In this document: positions 61,221 to 64,000 of the stretch, in pieces | Layout of the letters: each line of letters begins with the position of its first letter | Position numbering within the stretch: position 1 is the first letter of the stretch | Origin: Oerskovia sp042887685 | Lineage (GTDB): Bacteria > Actinomycetota > Actinomycetes > Actinomycetales > Cellulomonadaceae | Assembly: GCF_042887685.1 (NCBI RefSeq) | Contig: NZ_JBHVOS010000021.1 | Span: 20,701-84,700 of the forward strand | DNA length: 64,000 nt | Reading direction: 5' to 3' | The notes under the pieces: model-generated | What the model saw: only the letters and a program-made list of their open reading frames with translations | Told to the model about the DNA's origin: nothing | Database searches by the model: none | Translations under genes and position numbers: made by a program

Positions 61221-62159
61221 CTAGGAGGGCAGGACGCGGGCGCCCGACGCCGGGCCGGTCGCGCAGTGCACCGAGTCCGCGACGCCCGCCGCCGTCCAGG
61301 AGGCCGCGATCGCGAGCGCGTGCTGCCTGCTGCGGGCGAGGGCCGCGATCGTCGGCCCCGAGCCCGAGACGATCACGCCCAGAGCACCGACCTCGCGCGC
61401 GACCTCGAGGGTCCGCGCGAGCTCGGGGGCGAGCGCGAGCGTCGCGGCCTGGAGGTCGTTGTGCAGCGCCCTGCCGAGCCCCACGGGGTCTCCCGCGCGC
61501 AGCGCCTGCATGAGCTCGGTGTCGTCCGACAGCTCGACGTCCGGGGTCCCGCCCACGACCTCGTCGAACGTCTGGAACACCTTGGCGGTCGACAGCCCCT
61601 CGTCCCGCACCGCGAAGGCCCAGTGGAACTCGCCGCGGGACATCGCCGGGGTCAGCAGGTGCCCCCGTCCGGTGCCCACCGCGGTGTGCCCGACCAGGCC
61701 GAACGGCACGTCCGAGCCGAGACCCGCCGCGAGGTCCGCCATCTCGCCCCGCGAGAGCCCGGTCTCCCACAGCAGGTCGCACGCGACGAGCGCGGCCGCC
61801 GCGTCGGCGGAACCGCCCGCCATGCCACCCGCGACGGGCACGCCCTTGTGGATGTGCAGCCGGACGTCAGGGTCGACCCCGGTGTAGCGGGCGAGCGACT
61901 CCGCGGCACGCCACGCGAGGTTGGACTCGTCGACCGGGACACGGTCGGCCTGCGCACCGGAGACCGTCAATGAGATGCCCTCGCCGGGCGTCGTCAGGGT
62001 CGCCTCGACCTCCTCGACGAGCGAGACCGCCTGGAAGATCGTGACCAGCGGGTGGTAGCCGTCCTCCTGGCGCGCCCCGACCCGCAGCGACAGGTTGACC
62101 TTCCCTGGAGCCCGCACCCGCACGGCGACGGGAGGCGCAGCGGACAGGTGAGGGCTCAC
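61221..62159 (-). CDS. ispE: 4-(cytidine 5'-diphospho)-2-C-methyl-D-erythritol kinase
   Basis: The 312-residue product is a GHMP kinase of the MEP isoprenoid pathway, needed for carriers such as undecaprenyl phosphate. Motifs are APGKVNLSLRVGARQEDGYH (Lys20), GGMAGGSADAA (111-121, the phosphate loop) and VSGSGPT near residue 275. The start, a GTG at 62159, overlaps the stop of rsmA by 4 bp, as in the conserved rpfB-rsmA-ispE block of actinobacteria. Confidence 0.96.
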   Translation of the reverse strand: MSPHLSAAPPVAVRVRAPGKVNLSLRVGARQEDGYHPLVTIFQAVSLVEEVEATLTTPGEGISLTVSGAQADRVPVDESNLAWRAAESLARYTGVDPDVRLHIHKGVPVAGGMAGGSADAAAALVACDLLWETGLSRGEMADLAAGLGSDVPFGLVGHTAVGTGRGHLLTPAMSRGEFHWAFAVRDEGLSTAKVFQTFDEVVGGTPDVELSDDTELMQALRAGDPVGLGRALHNDLQAATLALAPELARTLEVAREVGALGVIVSGSGPTIAALARSRQHALAIAASWTAAGVADSVHCATGPASGARVLPS

Positions 62160-63076
62160 GCGTCCACTGTGCCAGGTCGGTCCGGGTGCTCGCCTGCCGA
62201 AGCGGCCGCCTCGGCCTGCACCAGCGGGAGCTGCTCCGCGATGCGCGCGAACTCCTCGACGGTCAGGCGCTCACCACGTGCCGTCGGGTCGACCCCCGCG
62301 CGCTCGAGCGCGTCGACCGCCGCGGCCGACGATCCCGCGATGCCGGCCAGGGCCGAGCGGAGCATCTTGCGGCGCTGGGCGAAGGCCGCGTCGACGACCG
62401 CGAAGACCTCCTCGCGGGTCGCCGTCGTGCTCGGAGGCTCACGGCGGTCGAGCGCGACGAGCGCCGAGTCCACGTTCGGCACGGGCCAGAACACGCTGCG
62501 CCCCACCGTGCCTGCGCGCGACGCCGAGGCGTACCAGGCCGCCTTGACCGACGGCACGCCGTAGGTCCGGCTGCCGGGCGGTGCCGCGAGCCGGTCCGCG
62601 ACCTCGGCCTGCACCATGACGAGGACCCGCTGCAACGAGTCGAAACGCTCGAGGAAGGTCAGGAGGACGGGCACCGCGACGTTGTACGGGAGGTTGGCGA
62701 CGAGCGCCGTGGGCGCCTCGCCCGGGAGCTCGGTGACGTCGAGCGCGTCCGCGGCCACGACCGTGAGGCGGTCGGCAGCGTCCGGCTGGTGCAGGGCGAC
62801 AGTGGCCGCGAGCTGCTGCGCCAGCGGCGGGTCGATCTCGACCGCGACCACGCTCGCACCGACCTCGAGCAGCCCCAGCGTCAGCGAGCCGAGCCCGGGG
62901 CCGACCTCGACCACGCGGTCCCCCGCACCGATCCCGGCGGTCCGGACGATCTTGCGGACGGTCCCGCCGTCGTGCACGAAGTTCTGGCCGAGCGTCTTGG
63001 TGGGCCGCACGCCCAGACGCCCTGCCAGGTCGCGGATCTGTGCCGGACCGAGCAGGGCGCTGGGGGTGTCGTTCAT
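62156..63076 (-). CDS. rsmA: 16S rRNA (adenine1518-N6/adenine1519-N6)-dimethyltransferase
   Basis: The 306-residue product (also called KsgA) dimethylates two adenines in 16S rRNA helix 45 late in small-subunit assembly. Motifs are LGQNFVHD (29-36), the SAM-binding VVEVGPGLGSLT (55-66), VVAVEID and the catalytic NLPY (128-131). ATG 63076 is preceded by a TAGGCT -10 box at 7 bases, suggesting a leaderless mRNA. Confidence 0.97.
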   Translation of the reverse strand: MNDTPSALLGPAQIRDLAGRLGVRPTKTLGQNFVHDGGTVRKIVRTAGIGAGDRVVEVGPGLGSLTLGLLEVGASVVAVEIDPPLAQQLAATVALHQPDAADRLTVVAADALDVTELPGEAPTALVANLPYNVAVPVLLTFLERFDSLQRVLVMVQAEVADRLAAPPGSRTYGVPSVKAAWYASASRAGTVGRSVFWPVPNVDSALVALDRREPPSTTATREEVFAVVDAAFAQRRKMLRSALAGIAGSSAAAVDALERAGVDPTARGERLTVEEFARIAEQLPLVQAEAAASAGEHPDRPGTVDA

Positions 63077-63083
63077 GCAGGGA

Positions 63084-63089
63084 AGCCTA
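63084..63089 (-). promoter_or_regulatory. -10 box of a leaderless rsmA transcript
   Basis: TAGGCT on the minus strand is separated by 7 bases from the ATG at 63076. It lies in the 69-bp space after rpfB, so rsmA and ispE can be transcribed without rpfB. Confidence 0.45.
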
Positions 63090-63145
63090 CCGGGTGGCCC
63101 GGCCCGGACCCCTCCGCCGGGAGGGGTCGCGGCGTCCGCGCGGGA

Positions 63146-64000
63146 TCAGTACCAGTTCTTCGCCTGGGAGTGGCCCCACGCGGCGCACGGGGTGCCGTAG
63201 CTGCCCGCGATGTAGTTCAGGCCCCAGGTGATCTGGGTCGCCGGGTTGGTTCGCCAGTCGGCGCCCGCGCTGGCCATCTTGGACGCCGGCAAGGACTGCG
63301 GGATGCCGAACGCACCGGACGACCGGTTGGTCGCCGAGGAGTTCCAGTTGCTCTCCTTGGTCCAGAGCCGGTCGAGGCACTGGAACTGGTCGCCGCCCCA
63401 GCCGCGGGCCGCGACGAGCTGGCGCCCGATCTCGCGCGCCGACCCGGCCGCTGCCGGACCGCTCGGGCGCTCCTTGGTGCCCTGCACGACGATCTTGGCG
63501 ACCGGCTCGGCCGTGACGCCGTCCGAGACGACCTCGCGGGACTCCTCGACGCCGTCGACGACGGTGATCCGCTCGACGAGGGTGTGCGTGCCCTCGGCGC
63601 CCTCCTGGGCGACGGCCGGCGCCTCGTCCTTGTAGACGTTCGCGTCCTCCTGGACCGTCGTCTCGAACGGGACGGGCGTCACGGTGGGGACGTCGCTCAC
63701 GGCGACGCGCTGGACGACGAGGGAGACCGCGGGGTCCGCGGTCTCGTCGCGCGCGACCGAGACCCGGTCCTGCTCGCCGAGCACGACGCCCTGCTGCTCG
63801 AGCAGGGCGTCGACGCCGATGGACCCGTCGGGCGCGACGACCGTCTGGCCGTCGGCGACCACGTTGACGGGTCCGTTCGTGTCGAGCTTCACGCCGAGCT
63901 CGGGGCGGCCGTCGGCGCCGGAGCGGGAGGCGACCAGACGCACGTCGGCGCCACGACCAGCGAGCGTGTCGAGCGCCTCGTCGGCATCCAGAGCCGTGAC
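63146..64000 (-). CDS. rpfB: RpfB-like cell-wall lytic protein, C-terminal part (cut by window edge)
   Basis: The frame is open to base 64000, so the N-terminus is missing; about 284 residues are visible. A DUF348-type repeat region (VNVVADGQTVVAPDGSIGVD, then VSVARDETADPAV) is followed by a G5 domain (VPFETTVQEDANVYKDEAP, then VVDGVEESREVVSDGVT). The C-terminal lytic domain contains LWTKESNWN with a catalytic-type glutamate, GAFGIPQSLP and WGLNYIAGSYG. This looks like an SLT-type transglycosylase fold and not the classical Rpf domain. It would act outside the cell on peptidoglycan during growth or resuscitation. The gene symbol rests on domain order and on rsmA-ispE downstream. Confidence 0.85.
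   Translation of the reverse strand, partial: VTALDADEALDTLAGRGADVRLVASRSGADGRPELGVKLDTNGPVNVVADGQTVVAPDGSIGVDALLEQQGVVLGEQDRVSVARDETADPAVSLVVQRVAVSDVPTVTPVPFETTVQEDANVYKDEAPAVAQEGAEGTHTLVERITVVDGVEESREVVSDGVTAEPVAKIVVQGTKERPSGPAAAGSAREIGRQLVAARGWGGDQFQCLDRLWTKESNWNSSATNRSSGAFGIPQSLPASKMASAGADWRTNPATQITWGLNYIAGSYGTPCAAWGHSQAKNWY

Overview
The window comes from a very GC-rich actinobacterium, most likely order Micrococcales and near Cellulomonas or its relatives. This placement is an inference from base composition, frequent GTG starts, ATGA/GTGA start-stop overlaps, several apparently leaderless promoters, and the gene sets rpfB-rsmA-ispE, glmU-prs and rplY-pth. No phylogenetic search was possible.

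Layout. (1) 1-4.4 kb: the 3' end of an acyltransferase-3 gene meets mfd tail to tail, with a 21-bp inverted repeat between them. (2) 4.4-9.5 kb: an AT-richer Rhs/YD-repeat toxin island on the minus strand. It is bounded by two copies of a ~165-bp direct repeat, and one copy covers the upstream region of mfd. The Rhs frame carries two in-frame stop codons and an inverted 5' fragment, while the toxin tip and an immunity-like gene beside it remain open. (3) 9.6-46.2 kb: a large exopolysaccharide or cell-wall glycopolymer locus. It has ten or more glycosyltransferases (one a GT4-GT2 fusion), a Wzm/Wzt-type ABC exporter, an O-antigen-ligase/Wzy-like membrane protein, and a Wzc/CpsD-like co-polymerase whose P-loop is degenerate. 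It also has a NodB deacetylase, a PAP2 phosphatase, a kinase-fold protein, an unrecognised acidic-motif enzyme, a membrane-anchored glycosidase, a 1471-residue LamG surface protein, and four related FemAB/GNAT-like acyltransferases in two pairs. (4) 46.4-64 kb: mostly core genes. These are pth, rplY, a GOLPH3-like gene, a SIMPL-domain gene, prs, glmU, tRNA-Gln, tetR, an ABC exporter, marR, an ABC-F ATPase, a membrane GT2 plus wecB pair, ispE, rsmA and the 3' part of rpfB.

How it may work together. The glycosyltransferases would build a repeat unit on a lipid carrier. Export could use the ABC transporter, whose ATPase has a Wzt-type carbohydrate-binding tail, or a Wzy-type polymerase with the Wzc-like protein, or the locus may make two polymers. 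The deacetylase, the kinase-fold protein and the FemAB-like enzymes are candidate modifiers. The glycosidase and LamG protein are candidate surface processing or adhesion proteins. No initiating phosphoglycosyltransferase and no Wzx flippase were seen.

pth and mfd, which I recall as near neighbours in related genomes, lie on the same strand 42 kb apart. The polysaccharide locus and Rhs island therefore look like accessory DNA between two core genes. I saw no insertion sequence, prophage, CRISPR array or rRNA gene.
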